A stretch of DNA of 64,000 nucleotides from a bacterium (GTDB taxonomy: Bacteria; Zixibacteria; MSB-5A5; GN15; FEB-12), in contig JAHLKV010000001.1 of the NCBI GenBank assembly GCA_020444475.1, positions 620,001-684,000 on the forward strand, read 5' to 3'. How positions within the stretch are numbered: the stretch's first letter is position 1; every line of letters begins with the position of its first letter. The notes below the pieces were generated by a model. The model did not search any database. It was not told the DNA's origin and was given only the letters and a program-made list of their open reading frames with translations. The translations under genes and the position numbers were made by a program. Below, piece after piece: positions 1 to 8,825 of the stretch.

Positions 1-1
1 A

Positions 2-1042
2 AACATGAAGAAAGTCCACCGGGCCAGCCGCGAACTCGAATCCACCTACCGGGCGATCGCGCAGTTCTTCGCCAACGCCCAGCAGGAACCGGACGAGAAA
101 GTCAACGCCTGGTTCGCCAATGTCGGCGCCGAAGAGCTCGCCAATCCCGACGATCGCGAGAAGTTCGAGACCCTCTGCAAAGAGGTCGCCGACCTCTTCC
201 GCGAGTGGGACATCACCGACGCCTTCGGAATGTGCGTCGTTCCCGGATGGCTCGGCTCCGTCGAAACCATCGACACCTTCGCCCGCCAGCTCGGCATGCC
301 CAACAAGGTCCAGATCCTCACCGATCTGCCCAACCTCGAGAAATTCGAAGAGGTCATGGATATGCTCGAAGATCCGAGCTACGCCACCCTCGCCGGCATC
401 GACTCCTTCAAGCAGTACATGTCCGTTTTCGCCAACTACGTGCTGGCTCGCAACGCCAACCAGTTCGAGGACGACGACATGTGGGTGCCGCCGTCGGCCG
501 CCATCGCCGGCAAGATGTACCAGGGTGACCTCACCCAGGGTATGCAGCAGCCGATGGCCGGTTTCAAGTACGGCAAGGTGAACGAAGCCAAACACCTGCG
601 CTTTAAGGCCAACCAGCCGGACGCCAGCAAGATCAACGAGAAGGGCGTCAACCCGATCGTTGACTTCAAAGGCGCCCCGGTCGCCATGGGTTCGTCGACC
701 CTCTACACCAAGGAGACGTTCAACAACTACTCCATCCGGCGAACCTACGACTACGTGTACAAGACGCTCCGCAACTACCTCAACAAACAGACCTTCACGG
801 TCATTGATCAGAAGTTCATCGACACCATGCGCCGTGATATCGACGCCTTCATGAAGGCGATTACCGGCACCGACAACATTCTGCAGGACTTCAAGATCGA
901 CATCTTCGCCGACGAAGAAATGCGGAAGCGACAGGAAGTCGACGTCAAAGTCAGCCTCAATCCCAAATACCCGGCGAAATCGTTCAATATCGAATTCGTC
1001 GCGTGGGGCGAAGGCGACCAGACCAACGTCAAGGACAAGTAG
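2..1042 (+). CDS. tssC: T6SS contractile sheath large subunit TssC, 5' truncated by window
   Basis: Forms the contractile sheath around the Hcp tube. The reading frame is open to the left edge, and the first visible Met (position 5) has no ribosome site before it, so the gene starts outside the window. About 346 residues are visible, against 450-500 for the family. The segment MWVPPSAAIAGKMYQGD matches the PPSAAIAG element typical of sheath proteins. It is followed by a beta-rich region (FKGAPVAMGSSTLY) and a C-terminal helix pair plus strand (RRTYDYVYKTLRNYLNK, then SFNIEFVAWGEG), as in Bacteroidetes-type TssC. Directly downstream are hcp, vgrG and baseplate genes, which fix the assignment. 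A terminator-like hairpin separates it from hcp. The family is clear; which T6SS subtype it belongs to is inferred. Confidence 0.85.
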   Translation, partial: NMKKVHRASRELESTYRAIAQFFANAQQEPDEKVNAWFANVGAEELANPDDREKFETLCKEVADLFREWDITDAFGMCVVPGWLGSVETIDTFARQLGMPNKVQILTDLPNLEKFEEVMDMLEDPSYATLAGIDSFKQYMSVFANYVLARNANQFEDDDMWVPPSAAIAGKMYQGDLTQGMQQPMAGFKYGKVNEAKHLRFKANQPDASKINEKGVNPIVDFKGAPVAMGSSTLYTKETFNNYSIRRTYDYVYKTLRNYLNKQTFTVIDQKFIDTMRRDIDAFMKAITGTDNILQDFKIDIFADEEMRKRQEVDVKVSLNPKYPAKSFNIEFVAWGEGDQTNVKDK

Positions 1043-1055
1043 GTCGAACGAATCC

Positions 1056-1086
1056 CCGGGGTGGGCCTGGCTCACCCCGGTTTTTT
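1056..1086 (+). terminator. Rho-independent terminator after tssC
   Basis: An 8-bp GC stem (CCGGGGTG / CACCCCGG, positions 1056-1063 and 1073-1080) is followed by six T residues. It sits 14 nt after the tssC stop. It suggests that hcp downstream has its own promoter or is reached by read-through. Confidence 0.8.
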
Positions 1087-1207
1087 CTCGCAAAAACGCG
1101 CCCGACATGAGCGGTTCGCCCCCATTTCCGCGCGTTAGTGACTGAGAACGAAATCTAAAGCAACCAACATAGTCTAAACCCGCTCGCGAAAACAAGGAGA
1201 CCAAAGA

Positions 1208-1612
1208 ATGGCTCGCAGACCAATTGTTGAAGTCGACGGCGTTGCCTACAAAAACGTCTACTCGGTGAAGTACTCTCTCTACACCGCCAAAGACGAAACC
1301 GGTCGCCCGTCCGACCGCGCCCACGCCGGCCTGATCGAAATCGTCCGCGAATCGGACGAGAAGTCCGATCTCGCCCGCTGGGCCATGGACTCGTCCAAGC
1401 CCAACTGGAAAGCCGGTAAGGTGACCTTCAAGAGCCCGGATGACTCCACCATGAAGGAACTCACCTGGGAAGAAGGGTTCATCACGCACTACGAAGAGAT
1501 GATCCCCCACATCAAGCACAATCCGGACGAACAGATCTACGAGATCTTCCACATCTCCTGCCGCAAGCTCGTGATCGGCGACGCCGAAATCGACAACCGG
1601 TGGGAAGAATAA
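1208..1612 (+). CDS. tssD: T6SS tube protein Hcp/TssD, Bacteroidetes type
   Basis: Hexameric tube subunit that is propelled through the sheath and carries effectors. It has 134 residues, the usual size. The pattern KDETGRPSDRAHAG, then KITF-like KVTFKSPDD, MKELTWEEGFITHYEE, and a closing FHISCRKLVIGDAEIDNRW follows the Bacteroidetes TssD family. That family has the same order of a glycan-free beta barrel ending in an IGNAEHKNEW-like strand. A strong ribosome site (AAGGAG, 9 nt upstream) supports the start. Hairpins with terminator character lie on both sides, so it is probably transcribed as its own highly expressed unit, as is common for tube genes. Confidence 0.9.
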   Translation: MARRPIVEVDGVAYKNVYSVKYSLYTAKDETGRPSDRAHAGLIEIVRESDEKSDLARWAMDSSKPNWKAGKVTFKSPDDSTMKELTWEEGFITHYEEMIPHIKHNPDEQIYEIFHISCRKLVIGDAEIDNRWEE

Positions 1613-1622
1613 CGACGATGGT

Positions 1623-1650
1623 GGCGGACGGGTCCAACCGCCCGTCCGCC
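1623..1650 (+). terminator. Hairpin terminator after hcp
   Basis: A perfect 10-bp stem, GGCGGACGGG / CCCGTCCGCC (1623-1632 and 1641-1650), is followed by a pyrimidine-rich TGCCTTCCTTT tract. The T tract is interrupted, so it may be a partial attenuator between abundant hcp and the less needed vgrG. Confidence 0.65.
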
Positions 1651-1687
1651 TGCCTTCCTTTCACCAACACGATGGAGAAACAAGCCG

Positions 1688-3379
1688 GTGCCACAGTCCT
1701 CCGTTAGCATACCGATTGAAGCGGATGTCCAGATTGCAGGATCGAAACTCTCCGTTGAGATCGAAGAAATAGACATCAAGCAGCACGTCGACAGCCACCA
1801 CGATTGCAGTGTGCGCGTCCGGCTCGGCCTCTTGGCCACCGACGACGAATTCGCTGATGTCTCCCGAATGACCGGGTGGCTCGGCCAGGAACTCTCCCTC
1901 ACGATCCAGCCGGCGGGCGGCAGAGGACCCGATCAGGAACACCTCAAGTTTGTCGGCATCCTTGTCAATGTCGAAACCATCAACGACATCGACGGCACCA
2001 ACCAGCTCGTCTTCCACGCCTCCAGCCCGACCATCGCCGCCGACGGCGCCCGGATCATTCGCGATTTCAAGAACATGAGCCCCGACAAAGCGGCCCAGAA
2101 TACGATGCGAAGCTACAAGATTACGGTCGGTTCCTGCGACAGTTTCGGCAAGAGCGAAGACTCCATCCTGCAGTACGAAGAGACGGATTTCGAGTTCATA
2201 AAGCGAATGACCTCCTCGAACGGCGCCTTCTCGTTCTACGACGGTGAGGAGTTCCGCATCATCAAGAAACCACTCGGCGCCGACGTCGATCTCACGTTCC
2301 GCGAGGATCTCGCTTCCTTCTCGGTCGCGCTCGGCACCGCCCCGATGCGTTACGAAGCCGGCACCTACGACTACCTCCAGTCCAAACCGTTCCAGGCCAA
2401 ACAGGACAAAGGCTCCGGTTCGCCGTCGGGCGAATTCGGCAAATCGATCAGGGCCTCCGGAGACATGTTTCCGCAGCAACACGGCTTCCTGCTTAAGGCC
2501 AGCCACGCGACCGACCAGAGCAGCCTGAGCACCTCGGTTAAGGGCGCTGTCGACCGGAGTATCGGTCGCATGGTGAAGTGCACCGGCGTCTCGAGTCGAC
2601 TCGGCGTCAAACTCGGCCATAGCATCAGAGTCTCCAGTGCCGGAATCTATAACGGCGTCTATATGGTGATGGCCGTCAGACACAAGCTGGAAGCCGGCGG
2701 CTATTCCAACGAATTCGAATGCGTCCCGGTCGATATGGCCTACCCGACGCTGATCTCAAAACGCGCCTTCATGGACTTTCTCGTCGTCGGACGCGTGACC
2801 GATGTCGAAGACCCGGAGCAACTCGGTCGGGTGCAGGTGAAATTCCAGTGGCTCGGCGAAAAGATCGCCCCGATATGGGCGCGCCTCGCCGTCCCCCACG
2901 CCGGCCCGGAGCGTGGCTGGATGACCCTTCCGGAAATCGACGACGAAGTCATCGTGGGGTTCGATCGCGGCAACCCCGCTCACCCCGTTATTCTCGGCTT
3001 CCTCTATCATTCGGCTGCCAAACCACCGGCCGAATCAACAGCCAAGCCGCCCGAAGTGCGCGTCTTCACTACCAAAGGCGGCAACAAGATTCTGTTCAGT
3101 GATGAACAGGGCGGTGAGAACATCCTTATCACCACCAAGGACGGCGCCAACAGCCTCCTGCTGACGATGGATGGACCGAAGATCAATGTCGAAAGCAAGG
3201 GCGATATCAAAATCAAGGGCAAGACGATCACCCTCGAGGCCGACAACAATATAGAGGTCAAAGCCGGCGGCGACTTCAAGGTCGACGCGAAAATGAACCT
3301 GCAGACCAAAGCCGGCGTCAATTATCAGGCCGAAGGCGCGATGGTCAAAATCAAAGGTAACATAATCAACCTCAACTGA
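1688..3379 (+). CDS. vgrG: T6SS spike protein VgrG (TssI)
   Basis: Trimeric spike at the tip of the Hcp tube. It has 563 residues with a GTG start and GGAG about 10 nt upstream. The first ~355 residues are the gp27-like part. A gp5-type OB fold runs from about 362 to 445 (VGRVTDVEDPEQLGRVQVKF, then WMTLPEIDDEVIVGFDRGNP and the PVILGFLYH signature). The last ~110 residues are repeating short beta strands (INVESKGDIKIKGKTI and following), which form the needle. It ends right after the needle with no C-terminal effector extension, so it is a structural rather than an evolved VgrG. tssE follows after 8 nt. Confidence 0.92.
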   Translation: MPQSSVSIPIEADVQIAGSKLSVEIEEIDIKQHVDSHHDCSVRVRLGLLATDDEFADVSRMTGWLGQELSLTIQPAGGRGPDQEHLKFVGILVNVETINDIDGTNQLVFHASSPTIAADGARIIRDFKNMSPDKAAQNTMRSYKITVGSCDSFGKSEDSILQYEETDFEFIKRMTSSNGAFSFYDGEEFRIIKKPLGADVDLTFREDLASFSVALGTAPMRYEAGTYDYLQSKPFQAKQDKGSGSPSGEFGKSIRASGDMFPQQHGFLLKASHATDQSSLSTSVKGAVDRSIGRMVKCTGVSSRLGVKLGHSIRVSSAGIYNGVYMVMAVRHKLEAGGYSNEFECVPVDMAYPTLISKRAFMDFLVVGRVTDVEDPEQLGRVQVKFQWLGEKIAPIWARLAVPHAGPERGWMTLPEIDDEVIVGFDRGNPAHPVILGFLYHSAAKPPAESTAKPPEVRVFTTKGGNKILFSDEQGGENILITTKDGANSLLLTMDGPKINVESKGDIKIKGKTITLEADNNIEVKAGGDFKVDAKMNLQTKAGVNYQAEGAMVKIKGNIINLN

Positions 3380-3387
3380 CGGACGCT

Positions 3388-3765
3388 ATGGATCGACTTG
3401 CACTCCCCCTGACACTTCGCAATGGATACCTCAACAGGGCGGACAGCATGGAGGAATCAATCTTCCACGCCGTCGGCCTTCTGTTGTCTACGCGTCTGGG
3501 TCAAATTGACTTCCTCCCGGAGTTCGGCTGTGACGTCTGGAAGATGGAATTCTCCGATCTCGAAGCCGCCAACAAGGGCGAAGTGCGCGCCAGCCTCCGT
3601 AACGCCATCGACAAGTTCGAACGCCGCCTCTTCAACGTCAGCGTCTCCTTCACCAGCCGAACCGACTCCGCTTCGCACGTCCTCGGCATCTCGGTGAAAG
3701 TGACCGGCAACTACCGGGACGGCGCCGAAGAGAAAAAGTTCGAAGCGAACTACAAGCTGGGATGA
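3388..3765 (+). CDS. tssE: T6SS baseplate wedge TssE (gp25-like)
   Basis: Baseplate protein that nucleates the sheath. Its 125 residues match the small gp25/TssE family. The diagnostic stretch is LLSTRLGQIDFLPEFGCDVW, in which EFG replaces the classical EYG. The preceding MEESIFHAVG helix and the C-terminal beta strands also fit the GPW/gp25 fold. It starts 8 nt after vgrG, and tssF begins one base after its stop, so it is translated within the baseplate operon. The exact subtype cannot be told from sequence alone. Confidence 0.85.
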   Translation: MDRLALPLTLRNGYLNRADSMEESIFHAVGLLLSTRLGQIDFLPEFGCDVWKMEFSDLEAANKGEVRASLRNAIDKFERRLFNVSVSFTSRTDSASHVLGISVKVTGNYRDGAEEKKFEANYKLG

Positions 3766-3766
3766 T

Positions 3767-5422
3767 ATGAGAGACACCAAAGCACTCACGCAGAATGACA
3801 TCTTCGCGGCCATGCACCGGGAAATGCGCTCGTGGAACTCCGATATCCCCGAATCTCCCGACCGCCTCGATCCGATCCTCAAGCTGATGCTCCAGCTCTA
3901 TGCCAGTCAGCTGGCCCGTATCGATAAGCGCGTCGACAACCTCTGGGAGATCGCCACCGAAGCGCTGATGACTTCGCTTTACCCCGAAGCCCGGCGCTGG
4001 CCGGTTCCGGCCTACACGGTTATGCACTGCACACCGTCCGACGAGATCGTCGAGGTAGACCGCCACACCAGCTTCTTCTATCAGGAACGGCGCGACGCCG
4101 GGCAGACCTTCTTCTTCGCCCCCCAGCGTACCGAGAAACTGATCAATGCGACGGTCACCCACATGCTCGTTCAGGCTGGAGACACGCTGATCGATATCGC
4201 GTCTGGTGACCAGCAACCGTCGCCCGGTGCGACGCTGGGAACACTTGTCCCCGAACGCGTCTACCTCGCCGTCACCTACGCCGGCGACCCGTCCGATATC
4301 GCGGGTAGCCATCTTTTTCTCAACGGTGACAATGATGCCCTCCGGCAGCTTCGCTGGGGACGCTGGTACCCGTCGTCCGCCCAGGGCGGCTTCTACGGCG
4401 ACGCCGGGTTCTGTCCCGGCCTGACCTTCTCCCTCGAGCGCCTCGTCGCAGGCGACGATATGCCCGTCGACTGGGGCGGCCTCCGCACCTCGGCGCAGCT
4501 GTTCGGCCGCCTGGAAAACCACTTTGTCTCCTTCTCCGAGAATTTCTGCCGGACCTGGCAGATGGGACCGCCCGACCCCGAACTGGCCCGGAAACTCGCC
4601 GCCCACGGCATCCTGGTCGCTTCCGACGGTGACCCGTGCTACTGGATTCGCATCGACCTGCCTCCCGACGGTAACAAGCAGAGTCTCGGTCGGTCGGTCG
4701 AAGCTTTCTTCTCGTGTGTCCTCGTCACCAATCGGAGCGAGCAGCGCCTCTTCAAACACACCGGCGGCAATCGGCTGGTCGAAATCGAACTGCCCGAGGA
4801 TCTCGACACGATTCTCGGCATTACTGAAGTCGTCGACTCCGAAGGCGCCGTCTATCGACCCCGCCACGAAATCCAGGCCGACCCCACGCAGGCCTCTTAT
4901 GCGCTCGAGGAGCGTGACGACCGTCTGGTCATCTGGTTCGACTACTCCCAGCGTCTGGATCTCCCCCCCGATTCCCTCACCATCACCTATGCCGTGACCG
5001 GGGGGATCGACGCCAACGGTATCGACAAAGGTGAAATCACCGACCTCTATGAAAGCCACCCGGGGATCGCCGACGCCGTCAGCGTACTAACCACCACCGG
5101 CGGCATCCCGGCCAAGTCTCGGCAGGACATAGTCGACGAGGTTACGCTCCGGCTCCGTTCACGAGACCGCGCCCTGAGCTTCGAGGAGGTCGCCCGCTGG
5201 GCCAAGAGCTTCGACCCGCGCATCGACAAAGCCCTCTGCTCCAACGGTATTCAGCGTACAACGACCGGCATTCGTCGCTGTATCGTCGTGGATATCACTA
5301 TACCGGGCAAACAGTTCTGCTCCGATGATGAAGTATCGCTTCTTGAGACACGGCTCGGCGCGTTCCTCAAGTCGCGCGCTCCGGTCAATACCCAGTTCCA
5401 GATCAAGAGCACCCGCACATGA
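3767..5422 (+). CDS. tssF: T6SS baseplate protein TssF
   Basis: Large wedge subunit of the baseplate, which assembles with TssG, TssE and TssK. It has 551 residues, close to family size. The N-terminal part (SPDRLDPILKLMLQLYASQLARIDKRVDNLWEIATEALMTSLYPEARRWPVPA) follows the TssF pattern of a DP..LL...A...ARI..K.D helix ending in LYP...RP.PA. The middle contains the two beta domains, and the end (ISGKQF-like ITIPGKQFCSDDEV with FLKSRAPVNTQFQIK) resembles the phage gp6-like C-terminus. Its stop overlaps the start of tssG by four bases (ATGA), which indicates translational coupling. Confidence 0.85.
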   Translation: MRDTKALTQNDIFAAMHREMRSWNSDIPESPDRLDPILKLMLQLYASQLARIDKRVDNLWEIATEALMTSLYPEARRWPVPAYTVMHCTPSDEIVEVDRHTSFFYQERRDAGQTFFFAPQRTEKLINATVTHMLVQAGDTLIDIASGDQQPSPGATLGTLVPERVYLAVTYAGDPSDIAGSHLFLNGDNDALRQLRWGRWYPSSAQGGFYGDAGFCPGLTFSLERLVAGDDMPVDWGGLRTSAQLFGRLENHFVSFSENFCRTWQMGPPDPELARKLAAHGILVASDGDPCYWIRIDLPPDGNKQSLGRSVEAFFSCVLVTNRSEQRLFKHTGGNRLVEIELPEDLDTILGITEVVDSEGAVYRPRHEIQADPTQASYALEERDDRLVIWFDYSQRLDLPPDSLTITYAVTGGIDANGIDKGEITDLYESHPGIADAVSVLTTTGGIPAKSRQDIVDEVTLRLRSRDRALSFEEVARWAKSFDPRIDKALCSNGIQRTTTGIRRCIVVDITIPGKQFCSDDEVSLLETRLGAFLKSRAPVNTQFQIKSTRT

Positions 5423-6330
5423 AACCGGTCGAACACATCATGCCCGACTTCTGCAGTCGGAGACACCCGTTCCATATCACGACCGCACTCGTCACGCTGA
5501 TGAAACTCGGGATCGAACCGGTCAATATCAACATGCTCGCGGTCGGCCACTACGAGAACTATCGCGGCGAAGTTCACCAACAGGAGCCCAAACCGGGCAC
5601 CCCACTCACACCGCAGACTCGGGTGACCCTCCATGTCGGTGCCGACAGTGCTGTGGACACTCTCCCCTACCAGTTCTTCTACGGCATCTCGGGAGCAACC
5701 AACCGTTCGAGTCAATGGGACGAAGAATCCCGCCGCCTGCTCGCCCCGTTCGACGCCGCCGTCGAGCGCATGGAAGGACGTAGTGAGTTCCTGGCCATGC
5801 AGTATCGCCAGGACTTTATCGACCGCTCGCATATCAGCCGCTTCTTTGACCTGTTCGGCTTCGCCTCGAAAGAGGCCGCGTCGGCTCTCGACGACCGCCT
5901 CATGTGGACCGCTCTTCTGCCCACCTTCCATTTCTGGGCGGGCAATCCGGTGTTCGTTGAAAAGGCAGTCTCGCTCTTTTTTAACTACCCCTGCCACATA
6001 ACCGAAAACATACCGGCCCGATTCGAGATACCCGAAGAATTGCACTACCATCTCGGCAATCCGGAACTGAGGCTCGGACAAGAGACCACTATCGGCGACT
6101 CGTTCGTTGAATGCGACTCCTGCTACCTCGTCACCCTCTCGAACGTGGCCCCCAACGACGTGCCGGACTTCCTCCCGGAAAAACCACTGAGAAAACGACT
6201 CGAAGCCATCCTGAAGGTTTGTATGCCCGGCGATCTTGATTACCGCCTTCGCATTCTGACCCGTCGCTCCGGATTCCGACTCGGCGCCGAACCGAAGGCC
6301 GGCTACTTAGGCTACACCAGCCACGTGTGA
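5419..6330 (+). CDS. tssG: T6SS baseplate protein TssG with N-terminal PASTA-like domain
   Basis: The C-terminal ~100 residues carry the TssG signature: LGNPELRLGQETTIGDSF, then FLPEKPLRKRLEAILKVC, and the LGYTSHV end corresponding to LGW.sWL. The middle ~100 residues fit the helical TssG core. The N-terminal ~75 residues are unusual. TALVTLMKLGIEPVNI followed by GEVHQQEPKPGTPL and TRVTLHVG reads like a PASTA repeat (x-x-L-x-x-x-G, then QxPxxGtxVxxxxxVxLxV). I know PASTA from penicillin-binding proteins and Ser/Thr kinases, where it binds muropeptides, but not from TssG. The protein has 303 residues and is coupled to tssF by a 4-nt overlap. TssG assignment is firm; PASTA assignment is by pattern only. 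Confidence 0.8.
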   Translation: MKPVEHIMPDFCSRRHPFHITTALVTLMKLGIEPVNINMLAVGHYENYRGEVHQQEPKPGTPLTPQTRVTLHVGADSAVDTLPYQFFYGISGATNRSSQWDEESRRLLAPFDAAVERMEGRSEFLAMQYRQDFIDRSHISRFFDLFGFASKEAASALDDRLMWTALLPTFHFWAGNPVFVEKAVSLFFNYPCHITENIPARFEIPEELHYHLGNPELRLGQETTIGDSFVECDSCYLVTLSNVAPNDVPDFLPEKPLRKRLEAILKVCMPGDLDYRLRILTRRSGFRLGAEPKAGYLGYTSHV

Positions 6331-6352
6331 ATGAACATGGATGCTTATATTG

Positions 6353-6381
6353 TTGACATTACGTGTAACGGACGATACCTT
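6353..6381 (+). promoter_or_regulatory. Possible sigma-70-type promoter ahead of tssK
   Basis: In the 77-nt gap between tssG and tssK there is an exact TTGACA (6353-6358). It is spaced 17 nt from TACCTT (6376-6381), 27 nt before the tssK start. The -35 box and spacing are ideal and the -10 box is weak. It would allow tssK and the membrane-complex genes to be expressed separately from the baseplate genes. Confidence 0.35.
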
Positions 6382-6407
6382 GATCACGATTTCTTCGAGG
6401 CAAGACA

Positions 6408-7853
6408 ATGAGTGACTTGAACTTATATTCCGTAAACTGGCAGGATGGGATGCTGATTACCCAGCAGCATCTCAAGGATCAGGAAACCTATTTCCGCGAT
6501 CTGGTGCGCTGGCACGCCCTCTCTACCGCCGACAGGTTCGGATTGGTCAAAAAGACCGCCGACAAACCGTCGCTCTCCCTGAATTTCTCAGTCGTCGGCT
6601 CCCGGCTTCGCGTCGAAGTCACCCGTTGCCAGGCAGTCACACCCGACGGGCACTATATTGAAATCAACGAAGGCAACCGCTCGGCGTTGTTCGCTGAGAC
6701 AGACCTGACCGAATCAACAATCCCCGTCTGGCTCGCCATCAGTCCCGGCTCGCGCAAGCCGGTCGGCGATCCGGACCCGCAGGAAGCGGTCCCGCGCCTG
6801 CCCTATCTGGTCAGCGCGTGTGCGCTCCACCTCGGCAAAAAGCCGGCGATTCCCGAAGGCAACCTGCTGCAGATAGCGCAGCTCCAGCAAGAGGGCGGCG
6901 ATGTGTCACTCGCGACGGGATACTATCCTCCCTGCCTGAGTGTCAGCGCCGATGAGCAGTTGGCCGCCAAGGCAATCGACCTGCGCAATCGCATGGAGAA
7001 CCTGCTGTCGCTCGCGTCGCGCGCCTACAGCGCTATCGCCACCGCCGGCGCCCTCTCCGATCAGAGCACCAGTCTCCAGGTCGCTTTCAAAGAGACGATG
7101 TATCACTTCGGCTACCACCTCTCCGCCTCGCTCGATCAGTTCACGGTCGGCCGCAACGCCGGTCACCCGATGGAGATGGTGGTCTTTTTCAAACGTCTCT
7201 TCCGCGTCTTCACCACCCTGCTGAACTTCCGGCCGGGCCTGAAAGACTATCTCAACGAACGGTTTTTCATCAAAGAGCAGAAGTCCGATGTCGGCCGCTT
7301 CATGTCTTCGGTCGATGCCTTCCTGCTCGCCGAATACAACCACCGCGACATCGGCTCGCAGGTAAAGATGATCGATGCCACCGTCGCCACCCTCCGCGCC
7401 ATCCTCGGCTTTTTGGCCCAGCTCAAGCGCGAACAGCTGGGCGAACAGGCGGTCGCTACCGACGCCCTCACCTACAGTGGCAAAACCTATCGAATCTCGA
7501 ACTACGATACCATCGGCGCCGAAAGGGTGGGCGAACTCAGCTATCTCACTATCCAGTTCCAGGCCCCCCGACCGATCAGCGATACCGTCATCCTGATGTC
7601 GAAACAACTCTTCTCGATCGCCGAGTGGAACAACATGCAGGTCCGCATCGGGCTCAACGAAGCCCGCGGGCTCGGTGAGACCGATCCCGTCGACGTCGAC
7701 GCCGTCACCTACGGCGACAAGGTTGCACTGCACGCCATGGACATGCTGCAGTCACCGGCCGTCTCGAAGATCACGCTTATATTCCGGGGCGCTCGCGAAG
7801 TAGAGAAGCTCTCCGGCCTAAACCAGTCCGACCTCTTTGTATATGCCGTATAG
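6408..7853 (+). CDS. tssK: T6SS baseplate-membrane connector TssK
   Basis: Trimeric adaptor linking the baseplate to the TssLM membrane complex. It has 481 residues. The opening VNWQDGMLITQQHLKDQETYF is the TssK hallmark (WxxGMxxxPQHF in classical members), followed by the N-terminal phage-RBP-like beta domain (residues ~10-180). The central helical bundle (~190-330) and a small C-terminal domain (~350-481) are in the expected order. It is the first gene after a short non-coding gap and is followed 18 nt later by the TssL-position gene. This spacing matches the tssK-tssL-tssM order of classical systems. Confidence 0.88.
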   Translation: MSDLNLYSVNWQDGMLITQQHLKDQETYFRDLVRWHALSTADRFGLVKKTADKPSLSLNFSVVGSRLRVEVTRCQAVTPDGHYIEINEGNRSALFAETDLTESTIPVWLAISPGSRKPVGDPDPQEAVPRLPYLVSACALHLGKKPAIPEGNLLQIAQLQQEGGDVSLATGYYPPCLSVSADEQLAAKAIDLRNRMENLLSLASRAYSAIATAGALSDQSTSLQVAFKETMYHFGYHLSASLDQFTVGRNAGHPMEMVVFFKRLFRVFTTLLNFRPGLKDYLNERFFIKEQKSDVGRFMSSVDAFLLAEYNHRDIGSQVKMIDATVATLRAILGFLAQLKREQLGEQAVATDALTYSGKTYRISNYDTIGAERVGELSYLTIQFQAPRPISDTVILMSKQLFSIAEWNNMQVRIGLNEARGLGETDPVDVDAVTYGDKVALHAMDMLQSPAVSKITLIFRGAREVEKLSGLNQSDLFVYAV

Positions 7854-7871
7854 CGGCAACGGATAGCAGAC

Positions 7872-8798
7872 ATGGCAATGGAAATCAAGACCTATATCGA
7901 CAACCTCTTCGGGTATCTCGATACCTACGAAAACACCTACGCGCAGTTCGAGACCGAGGCCTTCCTGCAGACCTACAACGGCATCATCGCCGTCTTCCAG
8001 GCTCTGCGTCAGCAGCGCAACGAAGCGGTCGAGGTCGACCAGTACTTCCTCAGCAAAATTCGCCAGAGTCCCCTGACCAGCTCCGATTTGCGCCAGCTCA
8101 CCGTCCAGGTGCTCATCACGTTTTTCGAGTCCGAGGCGGACACCGATGGTCAGTCGGCGCAGGCGTACGGTTACGTGCGAGGACTGCGCGGCGTCAAGCA
8201 GGACATTCCGTTTTTCGAGAACCATCTTGTCCCGCTGCTCTTCGCCGAGGGCGGCCTCAACAACAACTATCGTCTCCGCTCTTTCCTGCTCGGAGAGATC
8301 TCGCGCTACATGAACAAATTCGGCGGCCGCCTGCGCCCCAACCTCTCCCCCGAGGAGTTCCAGGCCATGAGCGACCCCATGAAGGTCCTGGAGCTGGCCC
8401 GCCGACGGCGCGAACTCGGCGAGCAGATGATCGCCGACCGCACCTCGCTCGAGTTCCATCTTCAGCGTATCGAGTTCTTCAACAAGCTTGGCGCCCGCGA
8501 TCGCCAGATAGACCAGTTCCTCCGCGACTGGAACTACATCAAGACGACCTCCTTCTGGACAACCGTCAAGACCGCATTCGGCGAACTCGGCGGCAAACTG
8601 CGCGGCGCCTTCTCCAGTTTCGGCTATTTCCGATTGATTCTCTCACAGCGCAACCCGGCCTATTTCTTCTACGGCCTGATTATCGCGCTGTTTATATTCC
8701 TCGCCGTCTACGTGCCGCTGACATGGCAGGATTATTCCGACAATCGGTTACAGGAGTACCAGCAACGGGCTAACACTCTCCAGAGTAGCGGCAAATAG
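7872..8798 (+). CDS. Tail-anchored protein in the TssL position
   Basis: It has 308 residues, is mostly alpha-helical, and has one hydrophobic segment near the C-terminus (about 264-286, YFFYGLIIALFIFLAVYVPL) followed by a short ~22-residue polar tail. TssL (DotU/IcmH) has the same topology: a cytoplasmic helical domain and a single C-terminal membrane anchor. The gene sits between tssK and a TssM-like gene, as tssL does. I do not see a convincing DotU sequence signature, so the TssL role rests on topology and position. Charged helical stretches (MKVLELARRRRELGEQMIADR) could contact TssK. It could instead be a subtype-specific membrane component. Confidence 0.6.
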   Translation: MAMEIKTYIDNLFGYLDTYENTYAQFETEAFLQTYNGIIAVFQALRQQRNEAVEVDQYFLSKIRQSPLTSSDLRQLTVQVLITFFESEADTDGQSAQAYGYVRGLRGVKQDIPFFENHLVPLLFAEGGLNNNYRLRSFLLGEISRYMNKFGGRLRPNLSPEEFQAMSDPMKVLELARRRRELGEQMIADRTSLEFHLQRIEFFNKLGARDRQIDQFLRDWNYIKTTSFWTTVKTAFGELGGKLRGAFSSFGYFRLILSQRNPAYFFYGLIIALFIFLAVYVPLTWQDYSDNRLQEYQQRANTLQSSGK

Positions 8799-8825
8799 CC
8801 CCATACCTGAGGCAGCGAGTATACA

